A DNA stretch of 64,000 nucleotides from Perognathus longimembris pacificus (GCF_023159225.1 NC_063170.1:62594208-62658207), one strand, 5' to 3'; counted from the stretch's first letter, positions 22,553-35,046 are shown. Numbers and translations: made by a program. Notes: generated from the letters alone by a model not told the origin.

Positions 22553-23308
22553 TATGTTTATATTTGTCAAACAGATGCTAAATGTACAATATGCCAATTA
22601 CCTTAGAAAACACTAGAACAAACATAGCCCACTATTTAATTCTTATCATTGACAAGCTTGTAAAATATCTAGAAGGATAATTTATAACAGTAATTATGAT
22701 TAAATAATTTAATAATGGAGTAGATGTTTTCAGAAAAGTGTTTATGAGACCAAAGAGAGGGCTATAAAGATGTATATAAATTGAAAAGGGGTATGTATTC
22801 CTTTTTTCTAAGTCCTAAACAATGAGAACAAGAACCTCAGGGAATGGCTTTGGAGATCATTCAAGGATAGATATCGTATAATAACTAGGGGTCCAACCTC
22901 TTGAAATTTTTGGTTTCCTGGGGGATATGAAGTGAAATGGGAGTGATGTTAGGAAGCTCTGGTTGTTCAAATCAAGTGAGACCTGAAGTAGAAAAGGAAA
23001 ACTGATGCCAGATAGAAAGCTTCTGTGCATAGTATGTGTAGAAGTTTAACTTTACCCTTTGGAAAGCAAACTTTCTAGACAAGTAATTAATTACATTATT
23101 TCTTTTTTCTATGTTTCCCACACAGTTTATAGCATACTATGTGTTGGAAAAATATGAGTAAGAAAATAATTATAATGTAAAATTTAATAGTATCATATTA
23201 ATGATTGTGCCTAGGAACATCAAAAATTATTGAAATAGATATCTAATAATCTTCATGGTATCTTCATTGTCAGATAAAACACTATAGATGGTGAAAATTG
23301 ATGCTATT
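22553..23308. other. No gene seen; unique DNA
   Basis: Nothing recognised. It ends at the TSD of the next SINE. Confidence 0.5.
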
Positions 23309-23320
23309 AAGAAACACATT

Positions 23321-23533
23321 GTGGGCTGGGAATATGGCCTAGTGGCAAGAGTGCTTGCCTCGTATACATGAGGCCCTAGGTTCAATTCCCCAGCACCACA
23401 TATACAGAAAATGGCCAGAAGTGGCGCTGTGGCTCAAGCGGCAGAGTGCTAGCCTTGAGCAAAAAAGCCAGGGACAGTGCTCAGGCCCTGAGTCCAAGGC
23501 CCAGGACTGGCCAAAAAAAAAAAAAAAAAAAGA
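23321..23533 (+). mobile_element. IDL-Geo dimeric SINE, near-consensus
   Basis: Complete element. The left tRNA-Ala/ID-like monomer has an A-box region (ggcctagtggcaagag) and a B-box (ggttcaattcc), followed by the Geo monomer and A tail. A perfect 12-bp TSD, AAGAAACACATT, lies at 23309-23320 and 23534-23545. The perfect TSD and low divergence mark it as one of the younger insertions. Confidence 0.95.
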
Positions 23534-23545
23534 AAGAAACACATT

Positions 23546-24857
23546 ATGCAAAGGGCAAATGTACCTTAAAAAGAGCATGGTTTAAACTGTGTTTTAAGGA
23601 CTCTCAGAACAGAGCATATATGATTTAAGAACATGCTATGTATAAAAAGAAATATTTCACCAAAAAAGAAAAAAAAATTTTACCTTACTTGATTTCTAAG
23701 ACCTTTAGTAGTAGTAAAAGTTCCCAAGTTGCCATAAGATCAGGATTTGGTGTTTCATATTCTTTAAGGCATACTTTCTTCCTTTGAAAATACAAGCGTG
23801 CCTTTTTCTGAATAGAATTTCATAAATAAAAGGAGACAGCTTTCATCTCAAAGTGGAATGAAACAAAATTTAGTAAAAACAAATTTCCCCCCTAAAAGAC
23901 ATGGCCATGATTGTATGTAAAGTAGTTCTATAAATAAACGTTCTGTAATTCACAACATACTTTAGGGAAAGAGTAAAGTTCAACTGTATTGCTCATTTAA
24001 AAATATCCTTCTTGAGTTGTGATAGCCCCAGAGAGATTTATTTTCATGGATTTATACGCTCTTAAAAGCCACATTTAAAACAAAGAATGAGTGAAAAAGG
24101 CTTAATTAATCACTTTGGTCACTGTAGCAGCAATTTTAGTGTTTCTGTTAAAGAAAATGGCAGTATTATCAAAAGTAACCTGTAAAGCCTTCATGATACT
24201 CTCTTTGATGAGTATCTTCTTCCAAATGTATTGTTTTTAATTAGGCTATGGTTTTGAAAGCAAGAAGGGTCAATGAAAAGAAATTTAATCATATCCCAGC
24301 CACGGCTCTATATCTTTACAAAATTCAATTATTTCTATGTAGTGTGACACAAGAAACATTTGGCAACTGATTAAAACAATTCTTAAAGCAAATTATAGCA
24401 CTGTCAGAAAACAAGAAATCACAATGTCAAAACACAAGGACATTTCTATGCAAAATGTCTTGCAAGTGTGTCTTTGACAGACGATTTCTGTCTGCTTGTT
24501 ATATTAGTTTCATTAATTTGGTCCACATCAAACAAAATAAAAAACTAGTACTTCAACACATTTGCTATTTGAAATAAAAATCCTCAAATGAATAATATTC
24601 CCAGAAATAACCAAAGTAGTCAAGTAGGGAAATTTTATGCTTTAATTTTATCCAAGCTTACTCAGCACTGTAAAAATCAGTGTATAGGTTTATGGATGTA
24701 GAGTTTCCAAAATAACAGCATTTTTTGTAGGAAAGAAATAGCTATAAATTTTACTACTAGTATGTAAATGCCATGAGATATAGATTTTATTTATTGCTTT
24801 GTAGGTACGGTATAATATAACAATACTTAATTTGTAATAAATTTGATGGCTACCATT
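23546..24857. other. No gene seen; low-repeat unique DNA
   Basis: About 1.3 kb without recognisable repeats, unusual for this window. It contains homeodomain-like TAATTA motifs (for example near 24104). It could hold conserved non-coding elements, but conservation cannot be judged from one sequence. Confidence 0.4.
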
Positions 24858-24950
24858 TTGTTGTTGTTGCTAGTGATACTAGAGATTGAACTTAGGGCTT
24901 TGCTCTTTCTAGACAGGGGTTCAGCCACTTGAGCTGCCCACCCGAGCCCT
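24858..24950 (-). mobile_element. tRNA-type SINE monomer, old
   Basis: Antisense: GTT-rich tail, 'agagattgaacttagggc' (B-box region) and 'cagccacttgagctgcccac' (A-box region). No Geo half. Confidence 0.6.
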
Positions 24951-25396
24951 TCATGAGTATTTTCAAAAGTGACATGATGAGTTTACCTAAGTCAGAACCC
25001 TGAGTCCTACAGAATAGTGTTAAATTGACTTCAATTTAAGTATCATTTATGTTTGTTAGGAAAATTGCATGTTTCTTCTCTTTGAAAACTTAAGGAAAAT
25101 TCAAAGATATACATCATAGAAGGGTGAAATTCCAGATTAATAGTGAAAAAAATATTATCCACAAGATAATATTTCTTCTTGTTAATGTGCTTCCTGATTT
25201 CAATCAACATTCAAGCACTAGAGTCCCATAGCCAGTCTTATGAAGTTAATCACCTGATACTTTGTGTCTGTCATTGCTTCATTCAGTGAAGCAGAGCTTT
25301 GACTCCAGTGATGACTAACATTTTTGGTTTAATTGTAATTAATGTACCATGAAAATAGTCAACCAGTGTATGCTGATCTACTTTAAATTTCTTTGG

Positions 25397-25397
<1 letters not shown>
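24951..25397. other. No gene seen
   Basis: Unique AT-rich DNA. Confidence 0.5.

Positions 25398-25446
<49 letters not shown>
25398..25446. repeat. (CA)n microsatellite
   Basis: Uninterrupted run of about 24 CA units. Confidence 0.97.
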
Positions 25447-25449
<3 letters not shown>

Positions 25450-26984
25450 CAAATAGAAATAATAGAAAATAGAGAATTTGAATTACAAAGTTGGTAAATA
25501 TGCTTACCATATTGAAAAGTAAAAGTTTGGATAAGTCAGTTCTCTTTTTAATAACTTCATTACAATTCAGACTGCTTCAGGAGTTAGATGACAGATGGAT
25601 AGATGGATGAATGGGTAGAGGAATAGGTATACTAGTTTGATTTGATTTGAGAAATAATGTTTCAGAAGTGCTTTGGATTTGGTTGAGGAACTCAAAGGAT
25701 GTAATATGTTTTTTATTCTGTGTCTCAAATGTTTATAAACATGGACATATTAACAGGCACATTCCTTCATTGTTTGTTTCTTGATTGTGTGGTTGCCTCC
25801 AAATTTTATAGATGTGCATACTTTGTTTCCCCAGAAAGGAGATTTTTATCTGTCTAAATAATTAAAAGAATGTTCCAGAACAGGGAGACTTTCTTTTGTC
25901 TTCTCTCCTTAACTGGCATGGTGTAAACTGGACTGGCTGTTAATGGTTTTATGAGTCACATCTCTGGGTTGAGAGACATAGGGAACTTCTTGTTGAAAAT
26001 GAAAGGAAATAGATATGGTTTACCAAAAAGGGACCTGAGTATTCTGATTCTAAATAAAGATGCCAAACCATTAAAGCCAAAGAGATAGTCAATTGACCAC
26101 AGCTTAGCAGGGGAAAAGAAATAGAAAGGAAATTTTTATATTATAATACCACATCTGACTGTGTTCTCCATCATCAGCTTCTCATAGCAAAATTCATGTT
26201 GAATGCTGAACCTCACACTGTTCTTTAGTGTTCTCCCTCATCAGTGACCTCTACTCATTAGACTTAAGGTGAAAAACAGGACTTGCCTACAAAGCTGGAG
26301 AGTCAAGATAAGTCTTGGCATATGTAGAGGATGGAGCTAGTCAGGTACTTAGGTTAGGCTGAATCTTCTTTCTCAAGATTCTATACTTCCATGGCCAAAT
26401 CTGTCTGCATATGCTCTAGTAGGACATATTCCACCACTTATAAAATGAAACCCATTTGGTATTTCCTAGGCTCAATTAATTTCATACTTGCTGAATTCAT
26501 TATCTTCTATCTCTTATCTATTAAATTCTTCCTGCTCAGAATGCCTCCTTTAATAGTGGCCTCATAAAATATTATTTTTCTTCAATTTGCTTAATTTAAA
26601 TTTTAGAAACTAATTGATTCATTCATGTAGCAGTGAAAATTCCCATCTCATCACTATTTGATAGTTTTATATTTTTTAGGACAAACACTGCCCTGAATAT
26701 CTTATGAGTTGTCCTAAAAAGTACATATGTATCATACACAGAAATACATAGCCAGATTATGCTGAATTCTTTCTTGAAAGGTGTCTTTTAAAAGTTTACA
26801 CTGTTTCTTTTAAAATGTTTCCAGGTCATTTTATGAGAACTCACCTTGTTTTAAGAGGATACATTTTATAATATAAAATCCATACAACATATATATGGCC
26901 AGATCTTTTTGATCAGTATATGTCAAATATTTGCTACAGTAAACATTGTACTAAATAACAATACACATGGATTATTTATTTTTT
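25447..26984. other. No gene seen; unique DNA
   Basis: Only a short imperfect GATG-type patch at about 25588-25615. No exon or mobile element recognised. Confidence 0.5.
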
Positions 26985-27320
26985 GATGATGAGATTTAAG
27001 AGCTCTTTGTGTATAACAGAAATAAGACATATAAGTATTGTGAACACTTTTTATCTAACAATGTAATTTAATTTCTACAATTTCCTGGCCATGCAGAACT
27101 TCTTTATGTGGCTCAAATTATCAATTTTTCTTTTTATAAAACATTAAAGTAGTATTATAATTAACAGTTTGTTTCTACTCTCTGTTTACTAAGGAAGAAA
27201 GTACAAAGTTTTGTCATGTCTAGTACTTTTGTATTTCTGTTGTCTAATGATTTTATGTCTTTTATGTGGGCTAATATTTTCCTGAAGACCCCATAGTAAT
27301 ACTTTGAATCTTTTATTTGA
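26985..27320 (-). mobile_element. Possible ancient LINE-1 ORF2 fragment
   Basis: 'catgcagaacttctttatg' followed by 'tatcaatttttctttttat', and the upstream 'gagctctttgtgtataac', keep the order of a conserved ORF2 segment read in antisense. Highly diverged; limits are approximate. Confidence 0.4.
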
Positions 27321-27669
27321 ATTTAGAGCTTTCTCCCTAGTATCTGCTCTGCTGCTATAGAAGTTCTACATGTTTGTTCTACAGAGTTTGTTGTTTCATC
27401 TTTGTCAGTCACTCAATAAATATTTATTCAGTAGAAATAAAGTACAAACACTACTCTTCTTGAATCTTTGAAGGAGTGTGCTACCTGAAAGTAAATGGCT
27501 TTATTGTAGACATCTAATTAACTGACTTTCTCTATAGTAGCACTCTGAAGTTAAAATTAATACTTAGGTATAGCATTCTTTCTACGAAGTTTTATGAAGG
27601 ATGTGAAAAGTAGATAGGAAGACTGACCTGTGTTGAAACAAACAAACAAAAAAAATGGTATTTGGAAGA

Positions 27670-27766
27670 CAAAAAACAGGGTCCTTATAGATGAGAGCAT
27701 AGGTTCTGAATTCAGGCAATCGTCTTTCTAAATCTTAAGCTTATAAATTGAAGGCCTGTGCTTATA
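27670..27766 (+). mobile_element. Possible MIR-like left piece, split by LINE-1
   Basis: 'gatgagagcataggttctga' and 'attcaggcaatcg' resemble the 5' part of MIR. A matching 3'-like piece follows the LINE-1 at 28410-28505. Confidence 0.35.
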
Positions 27767-28402
27767 TCAGAAAGAATGACATTGCCCCATTCCTAAGGAA
27801 ATGGAAGGACTTGGAAAAAAATATACTAAGTGAATTGAGCCAAACCCAAAGAAACATGGATTCTATGGTCTCCCTCATAGGGAATAATTAGCACAGGTTT
27901 AGGCTAGTCACAGCAGAGGATCACAGGAGCCCAATAGATATACCCTTATGAACACATAAGATGATACTAAGTGAAATGAACTCCATGTTATGGAAATGAG
28001 TGTTATATCACTGTTGTAATCACTTTCAACATGCCATGTGGAACAGTAGCTTCTATAGTTGATGATCCTCTTGTATCCCCTTCCTGTGGTTATACCCACA
28101 CTATCACTATATCTCATCTGAGTACCCTGGATACTGTATATACTTGTATTACAACTAGGGAAGTGAAAGGAAATATCAAAATCAAGAGACAAAGGATAAA
28201 AAGACAAATGACTTCAAAAGCAATACTTGCAAAACCATTTGGTGTAAACCAAGTGAACGACTCATGGGGGGAGAGGGAAAGGAGGAAAGGGGAGGGGCGA
28301 ATGAGGGAGGAGGTAACAAACAGTACAAGAAATGTACCCAAGGCCTAACGTATGAAATTGTAGCCTCTCTGTACATCACTATGACAATAAATAAGAAAAA
28401 AA
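27767..28402 (+). mobile_element. 5'-truncated LINE-1, ORF2 end plus 3' UTR
   Basis: Starts in the last 40 or so codons of ORF2 (TAG stop at about 27889), then the full 3' UTR with G-rich tract (about 28266-28312) and a short A tail at 28392-28402. It is close in sequence to the other family members. No clear TSD. Confidence 0.87.
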
Positions 28403-28409
28403 AACAACC

Positions 28410-28510
28410 TGTTTTCAAAACTCAGATCCTGAGCCATGTAATGACTTCACTCATTTACATGTTATGAGGAATAGATGAAGTAATACATGTAAATCACTGA
28501 TTTTTTCTTT
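28410..28510 (+). mobile_element. Possible MIR-like right piece
   Basis: 'tgacttcactcatttacatg' and 'atgaagtaatacatgtaaa' fit the middle and 3' part of MIR, continuing from 27766. Confidence 0.35.
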
Positions 28511-28954
28511 GTGATAATATTCCAATTGATATCATCTGATAGTGTGAAACTCCTTCATAACATTGAATGAATGCTTCACTTTGCAAAATACCTCACTGTC
28601 AGGCAATTGCCATACATGTTTAATGGATCAATATAACCCCCACACAAGATTTCAACATAAAGCCTTTTAAAAGTTGAAACTACCATTTTAAGAAATTTCG
28701 ACAAAGAAATATATTCATCAAGAACTTCCCAGCTGAATGTTAAGAATTCTGTCACTCTTCAGGAAAAGAAATCGAAACAAGACTCCTCTGTCGTCAAAGT
28801 AGCAACAATTTAAGGATATTTAAGAGAACACTACCAGTACTTTCTTTATTCTCCTGATATACTTAATACTTTCAAGTGTTTTGGCAGCATTTTGGTGACT
28901 TACTCTTTCCTGAACATATACATTTAGTAAGCTCCTCTAAAGAAACAATAAAAA
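28511..28954. other. No gene seen
   Basis: Unique AT-rich sequence. Confidence 0.5.
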
Positions 28955-29255
28955 TATTTTGCTTAAGGCCAGAATACCCACATAGCAAGTATGAGGTCCA
29001 AGTTCAAAGCTCAACACCCCTCACTTCCCACCACAAAGAAAGATTTTCTTAATCAGCCATGGTACCTCATACTTGTAACATCAGCTACTTGGAAAATGAT
29101 CAGGTAGATCCCAGAAATAATTTAGTAAATCCTATCTCAACAAGTAAACCAGGCTAGGTGGTTCACACCTATAATCCTATCTATTCTGAAGGTTTCTGGA
29201 CTAAGTGAGGCTGACCTCAAGCAAACAATTTGAGACTCTATTTGAAAAAAAAACA
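28955..29255 (+). mobile_element. Cluster of old tRNA-like and B1-like SINE monomers
   Basis: A tRNA-like piece (28955-29040, 'aggtccaagttcaaagctc') is followed by a decayed B1-like monomer (29052-29143, 'cttgtaacatcagctac') and a better one (29148-29255, 'cacacctataatcctatc...gagactctatttg') with an A-rich end. Confidence 0.55.
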
Positions 29256-30249
29256 AATCTAAAAAGGGCAAGAACACACTGCTTTCCAGGTTCCTATTTA
29301 CTTATAAACAAACCATATCCAAATGCAGCTCAGAAATGTTGGAGGTTTTGATGTGGAAGTACAGATTGCAGCTTCATGGCCTAGGAGACACCTAGGAGAT
29401 CATAAAGATACTAGTATAGTTGTCAGCATTTCAGGAAAACCATAAATGGAAAAATATAAGTGGGAAACAGAACACATGAATCTACAAGAATATTCCAGTG
29501 AATTATAATGTGAGCAAAGTATATTTTAAATTAAATTTGTTAAATTATATTTTCTATTATCTTTCAGGAGTTGTAAAAAGGGGTTACCATTCAAACCCAT
29601 TTCTTTAATTCAGAGAGGGGTACTAGGGCATGAGGAAAACAATGTGAATACAATAACAGGAGAAAAAAAGGAAAAATATTCTGTCTGTGTGTATAATACG
29701 CTAAGGAAGGGGACTATTACATATGCATAGTATGTTTAGAGGTCTTTATGTGAATGTATATGTGTAATCACTGAACCACACCACTGATATATGGGCATAC
29801 CTATATCTTTCCATAATGCCTAAATTCATGTAATAATGATTCACAACTTATAACATTTCTGTTGGCTTTAATTAGCCAAGCACTACTAGTTTATTTGGAG
29901 GCTATGACCATTAGTAATCAGATGTATATTTTATCCCAATTATAATTCACATTAACTCTCAGAACACAGATTACTCTCTCCATGATTGCATGTATGTGTA
30001 TGTATGTATATGTATTTATATGTGTCAATGTGTGTTCTGCGGTGATAATTATGGACTGAACAATCTGGGGGGTTCAGAGGGGCTGTATCTCCTTATGGCA
30101 CCATCATAGGACCAATACAAACTCAAGGAAAAATCTCTTACGGAACTAGATGAATTTTGCAGATGGTAATGAAGAATTCCACTCCAGCTGGACCCTGGGC
30201 ACAGAGGTAGAGTTTCTCCAGTCTTGATGGACAAAAGTTTTGGTGTTTT
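29256..30249. other. No gene seen; unique DNA
   Basis: A TATG/TGTA-type simple patch lies at about 29990-30032. Nothing else recognised. Confidence 0.5.
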
Positions 30250-30495
30250 GTTAATGTGTTTGTTTGTGCCAATTCCCGGGGTTGAATTCACAACCTGAGT
30301 ATTGTCCCTGGGCATTTTTGATCAAGGCTAGGATTCTGCCACATGAACCACAGCTCAATTTTGGCTTTTTTGGTGATAAACTGGCAATAAGAGTCTCAAT
30401 GACTTTCCTGCCACTCCTGCCTAGAAGCCTTCTTCCTTTTATCTCAACTTCCTGAGTAACTAGGACTATAGGACTGAGCCACTGACTCAAGGTTT
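30250..30495 (-). mobile_element. B1-like/Geo dimeric SINE, diverged
   Basis: Antisense Geo part (gggcatttttgatcaaggc) followed by a B1-like part (gagtctcaatgactttcctg, ctgagtaactaggactatag). Confidence 0.75.
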
Positions 30496-31370
30496 CTGAT
30501 AGAGAGGAGGTGGGTCAGGATACCTGTCAGGCTGAGCCTGGGGATACTCTTCCTTTTGTAGCCCTATGTGCTCATGTGTTTCTATCTGTTTCTATCTATT
30601 TTTCCTAACATGACTTGATAAAATTCTGATGTAACCATATATTGATACAAATAAATGATTGATAAAATTGTGCTTCCTGGTTTCCTGGCACGTGTTGGTT
30701 GATTATAGGACAAATAAGTATATAGAGTCATTCTTCTATCTTGTGATTATACTCAAAATTGTGTAGCTTGGGTCAAAACTGTTGCTTTATAAAATGCAGT
30801 CAGTCAAGATGGGACACCATCTGAAAAACCAAAAGCGGCTGTCCATGTGACATAGAATAACCCAGAACAGGCCCAGCTTGTTCCTCTCAGTTTGTTTGTG
30901 GTGGTTGTTCTTTTGCTGTTTAAGTTTATGAATTATGCCTTCAGCAGTTTCAACTCAGCATCCTTCGGAAATGGTTGAGAATCACCAGATACTTTGCTAT
31001 AGGGTCAGCACTATGGTTGAATTCACTTGAAGGCTTTAGCTTGGATAACTAAGCTAGCTGTCAAAACTGAGGGTTTGGGTGTGCAGGAGAGGTTTGACTC
31101 TAAAGAAATAAGTGTTCACAGTGGTAATAATCAAATGGGTGAGTTCTGCTTCCAGGGCATGAATGCACATGCCCTCTGCCCCGGATCCAAAGTGTAATGT
31201 ATCTCTTGGGTTTCAGTCAGGCACATAATCCTCAGGGGAGAATGTCAGCAGTGACCCTGATCATTACAGAATAAACTTCTTCATTCTGTCCTGTGCAGCA
31301 GTATCAGAGTATATCTCTGGGTTTAAAAGACACGCTGGTCTGATTATTTGGTTCTTCCATTTGCCTACAC
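30496..31370. other. No gene seen; unique DNA
   Basis: No exon-like frame. 'caaataaatgattgataaaa' near 30648 looks like a poly(A) signal but no transcript unit is recognisable. Confidence 0.45.
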
Positions 31371-31526
31371 CAGCGGTTCTCATTAAAAGTAGAATTGCCC
31401 TTCTTTTGAGGGGCCATCTGGCGGTATGCCTCCATATTTGTAACTAGACATCTAATATCCAGGGAGTGGATGCCAGAGACTCCTTCCCACCACACAAATA
31501 TGGACAGTGCTAAGGCTGAAAAACCC
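31371..31526 (+). mobile_element. Old hAT-like non-autonomous DNA transposon fragment
   Basis: Starts 'cagcggttctcat', close to the CAGnGGTTCTCAA terminal repeat of hAT/MER-type elements. Internal blocks 'gacatctaatatccaggg' and 'acagtgctaaggctgaaaaa' follow the order I remember for such a mammalian element. No intact right terminal repeat or 8-bp TSD seen. Confidence 0.5.
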
Positions 31527-31666
31527 ATAGATAGTGGAGTACATGGCAGGTAAAAAGGGAACCAAATTATTTTGTTAAAAAATGACAAAGAGAAGTAACA
31601 ATGAACCTACTGACATTCCATCTTGAGCATACTAAGTTTTTGTCGTGTAAGAATGTAAAGATTTAT

Positions 31667-31880
31667 CTGGATCCTGTTGGCTCATACCTGAAATTCTAGC
31701 TACAGGTTGGGGTTTAAATGCAGCCCAAGCAGGAAAGTCTGTGAGACTCTTATCTCCCAAAAATAAAGCCACTGGAAGTGGAGCTGTGGCTCAAGTGGCA
31801 GAATAGTAGCTTTGAGCAAAAAAGCTCAAGGACAGTACCCAGGCTCTGAGTTCAAGCGCCAGGACTAGCACAAAAAGAGG
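31667..31880 (+). mobile_element. B1-like/Geo dimeric SINE
   Basis: Shortened B1-like monomer (ggctcatacctgaaattc, gtgagactcttatctcc) followed by a Geo monomer (gctgtggctcaagtggcag, caaggacagtacccaggc) and a purine-rich tail. Confidence 0.8.
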
Positions 31881-33566
31881 AAAAGAATGAGTAGATTTAA
31901 TTTCCTCTTTGGATAAATGAATTTTTCTAGTTGAGGATGAATTCAAGTGATTTCTTTCCAGGGAATTAAGCAACAACAACAGGAAAACATGGTTGTTTGC
32001 ACTGTAAATAACTCAACTGTGAATAATCTATAATTCCCCAACCCTTGGGAAATGCCTTTAGTGGTTTGGTTTTATGACAAAGAAAATATGCAGTTAAAAC
32101 GTTCATCTGTGCAGGTAAAATGTTTGTTTTCAAAGATAAGCTTACTGATTGATGAAAGATGATACAGAGATTCTATAAAACAGCATATTATGACACCTTT
32201 GTGTGAATCACTTATTTTCTACTTTGGGAAGCATGTAAATATTAGTTTAAATGTTTAAAAAGAACAATTAGAAAATAGATTAGTCAATTTATTAAAATGG
32301 TCCAATTTTCCAACAGAAATGACTCCCCTTGAGTGAGCACTAACATTGAAGTACAGATTTAGGATGTATATTATGTCTGTTACCACCTCATATATATATA
32401 TATATATTGATTATATATATATATGCAATCTATATTAAGTTCATCATTCTAGTGTGAAATGCTGACAAAATTAGATGCATTGTTTTTCTTGTCATTCTTT
32501 GTCTTTAGGAATGGCAATCAAACCAAGCAGGTGTATAAGTATGTCAAATTCATAATGAAAACCTCAAGAAAACCTGGAAAGATCTCAGTATATATAACCC
32601 AACACAAACCTCTAGTAATTGTTTTCAAGATTTCTATGAAACTTATTCTTGTGATTCATTCATTCATCCTTTCTATCAGCAATCATATAACAAACACCTC
32701 CCAGCAATGGAATGGCCTAGGTTCTGATCAAATAGTTTTCAAACCAAATTGGCAAGCTCTGTCCATATCTGACCTTATAGTGTGAAGATGTGATGCAAGA
32801 CTCATCATTCAAGGGAAGGATGATATGAAACTGCATGGAAGCAAAGATAACAAACTTTGTCCAAGAATGACAGTGAGGTAGAGACTCCTAAGGAAAATAA
32901 CATCTAAGAATAACTTTCACAAAACTAGGAAATGAACAAAGAGAATGGCAGAAGAGTCAATGACTTCTCTCTAAATACCCATGAAAACGGAAATGCTGAT
33001 CCATGTTAAGGTACTTTCCTCCTAGTCTTCCCTTATTTTAATAACTTAATCTGGAGACTTATAGAGGATTGTATTTATTTGTAATAGATTCCAGAAGCCA
33101 AATTAAAATATATGCAAGAAAAATTTCAAAAACAGATTACCTACTACTGCATCAGTAATGAAAGATGCAGAAGGAATTTAGCCATTCTTCTCTGTAAGAA
33201 CCTAACTTTTGACTAGAGCCTGGATTCAACAGTAAATCCATCCTCAATCAGCTGCACAATTCTGGAAAACTCAACAGCTCATTCATCTTCACAGTTTCAG
33301 CATTAAAATGTATATTCTAATACCAGATGCTATTTGGGCGGGCATTTTACTACTGGATTATACCTTTAACTAAGCTTTACTTTTTAAGATCACTTGTCAA
33401 GGCATTTATAAATAAGCTATATATTCTCTACAAAACTCATTATATAATAATCTGTACATGTTGGAAGGAATTTTAAGGAACAGTTTGATTAGCTGTACCT
33501 ATAGATCTGAGATGTGTATTTATTACCAAATAGGAAAATGTGACTCATGTGATAATGTTGAAATTT
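31881..33566. other. No gene seen; AT-rich DNA
   Basis: Contains a TA-rich double patch at 32390-32424. The 108-codon plus frame at 32459-32785 has no recognisable domain and no exon signals I trust. Confidence 0.45.
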
Positions 33567-33567
33567 T

Positions 33568-33803
33568 ATTTATTTGTTTGTTTATTTATTTATTCATTCA
33601 TTTATTTATTTATTCGCAGTCCTGGGGCTTGGAACTCAGGGCCTTAGCACTGTCCCTGGCTTCTTTATTCTCAAGGCTAGCACTGTACCACTTGAGCCAT
33701 GGTGCCACTTCTGGCTTTCCTATGTATGTGGTGCTGAGGAATCGAACCCAGGGCTTCATGTATGCAAGGCAAGCACTCTACTACTAAGCCACATTCCTAG
33801 CCC
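33568..33803 (-). mobile_element. IDL-Geo dimeric SINE with TTTA-rich tail
   Basis: Antisense order: (TTTA/TTTG)n tail at 33568-33615, Geo monomer (agtcctggggcttgg, taccacttgagccatgg), then the ID-like monomer ending 'aagccacattcctagccc'. Flanks 'ttgaaatttt' and 'ttgaaaaattttt' suggest a decayed TSD. Confidence 0.88.
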
Positions 33804-33919
33804 TTGAAAAATTTTTAAGTAAAAAATTACTCATAAGCAAGGAGTAAAGTAACATTACATGAGATGATAGGATATGGAAGACAATAATTTCATACTTACA
33901 TAATTAGGCCTTCCTTCTA

Positions 33920-34008
33920 TGTGGCTGAATAATGTCTCTCAAGAGTGAGCATATCTTTATCTCCAGAACTTATCCATATGTTAGCTTAATCAGTACAACA
34001 GATTCTTT
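33920..34008 (+). mobile_element. MaLR/MLT1-type LTR, left part
   Basis: 'gctgaataatgtctctcaag' followed by 'ccatatgttagcttaatcag' matches the start of MLT1-like LTRs. It is interrupted by an IDL-Geo SINE and continues at 34230. Confidence 0.5.
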
Positions 34009-34229
34009 TTTTTTTTCTTTTTCTTTTTTTTTCTTTTTTGCCAGTCCTGGGCCTTGGACTCAGGGCCTGAGCACTGTCCCTGGCTTCTTTTTGCTCAAGG
34101 CTAGCACTCTGCCACTTGAGTCACAGTGCCACTTCTGGCCATTTTCTGTATATGTGGTGCTGGGGAATCGAACCCAGGGCTTCAAGTATACAAGGCAAGC
34201 GCTCTTGCCACTAGGCCATATCCCCAGCC
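34009..34229 (-). mobile_element. IDL-Geo dimeric SINE, near-consensus
   Basis: Complete antisense copy with a T-rich tail, Geo and ID-like monomers. An 18-bp TSD, CAGTACAACAGATTCTTT, lies at 33991-34008 and 34230-34247. The length and perfection of the TSD show a recent insertion into an old LTR. Confidence 0.95.
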
Positions 34230-34630
34230 CAGTACAACAGATTCTTTAGATGTGGTTAAGAAAAAGAGCTAGAGAAGAAGAAAGGATTTTATCCTGGATT
34301 ACCTGGCTATCCTGGAGGAATACAATATAATCAAGTACCAGATTCTTCCAAGGGGGAAGCAGGAATATTAGAATCAGAAGATGTTACGAACACTGAAGCA
34401 AAACCTAGAGTGAAGGAAGTATATAAGGGTAAAGAAACACGGGATGGTAGAAAATGTGAGTTACTAGATTCTCCTCCTCTAACCTCTATAACAATAGAGC
34501 TTGGACAACAGTATAGCTTGGACTGGCAGTTCAAAATCGCCAGTCTCTAGAATCATAACTAATAAATCTTTGTCATTTTGAACCATTGCCTTTGTGGCAG
34601 TATATTACAGCAGCAAAAGAAAATGCATAC
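34230..34630 (+). mobile_element. MaLR/MLT1-type LTR, right part
   Basis: 'agatgtggttaagaaaaag', 'attttatcctggattacctg' and the end 'ttgtggcagtatattacagc' keep the MLT1 order. A poly(A)-like 'aataaatc' lies at about 34561. Confidence 0.55.
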
Positions 34631-35005
34631 AGATCTAAATATATCTGTGTGTTGATGAAATTTCACAAAGGGAGAGGATGAAAAATGACTGGTATGATTA
34701 ATGAATTGAATAGACAGAGAAAATAAAGACCAGAATACATTATGTATCTTATATTGCAGAAGTAATACAATTATTTCCTTATACATACAGAATTATCATA
34801 TAATTTCCAAACAATATTAAATCCATTTTGTAGCAGTATGAAATGTGTACACACTTGGAGAACAATATGTAAAATCATCACAATGACAACTTATCTCAGT
34901 TAGAAGCCTAGCTGTCACTTTTGTTTATAAGTAAGTCTTTGATCCTGTTCAAAAACCTGAGGCCATCTAGAAGTTAACTCTTTATTCCATAAGTTTATTA
35001 TTATG

Positions 35006-35007
<2 letters not shown>
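34631..35007. other. No gene seen
   Basis: Unique AT-rich DNA. Confidence 0.5.

Positions 35008-35046
<39 letters not shown>
35008..35046. repeat. (GT)n microsatellite at SINE 3' end
   Basis: Uninterrupted run. On the SINE's own strand it reads CA and occupies the tail position. Confidence 0.96.

Noticed and set aside
23321..23400. tRNA-like A and B boxes
   Set aside because: They belong to the ID-like monomer of a SINE with a TSD and poly(A), not to a functional tRNA gene. The same holds for every other copy in the window.
32459..32785. 108-codon plus frame
   Set aside because: Composition is that of AT-rich non-coding DNA; no motif and no exon boundary.
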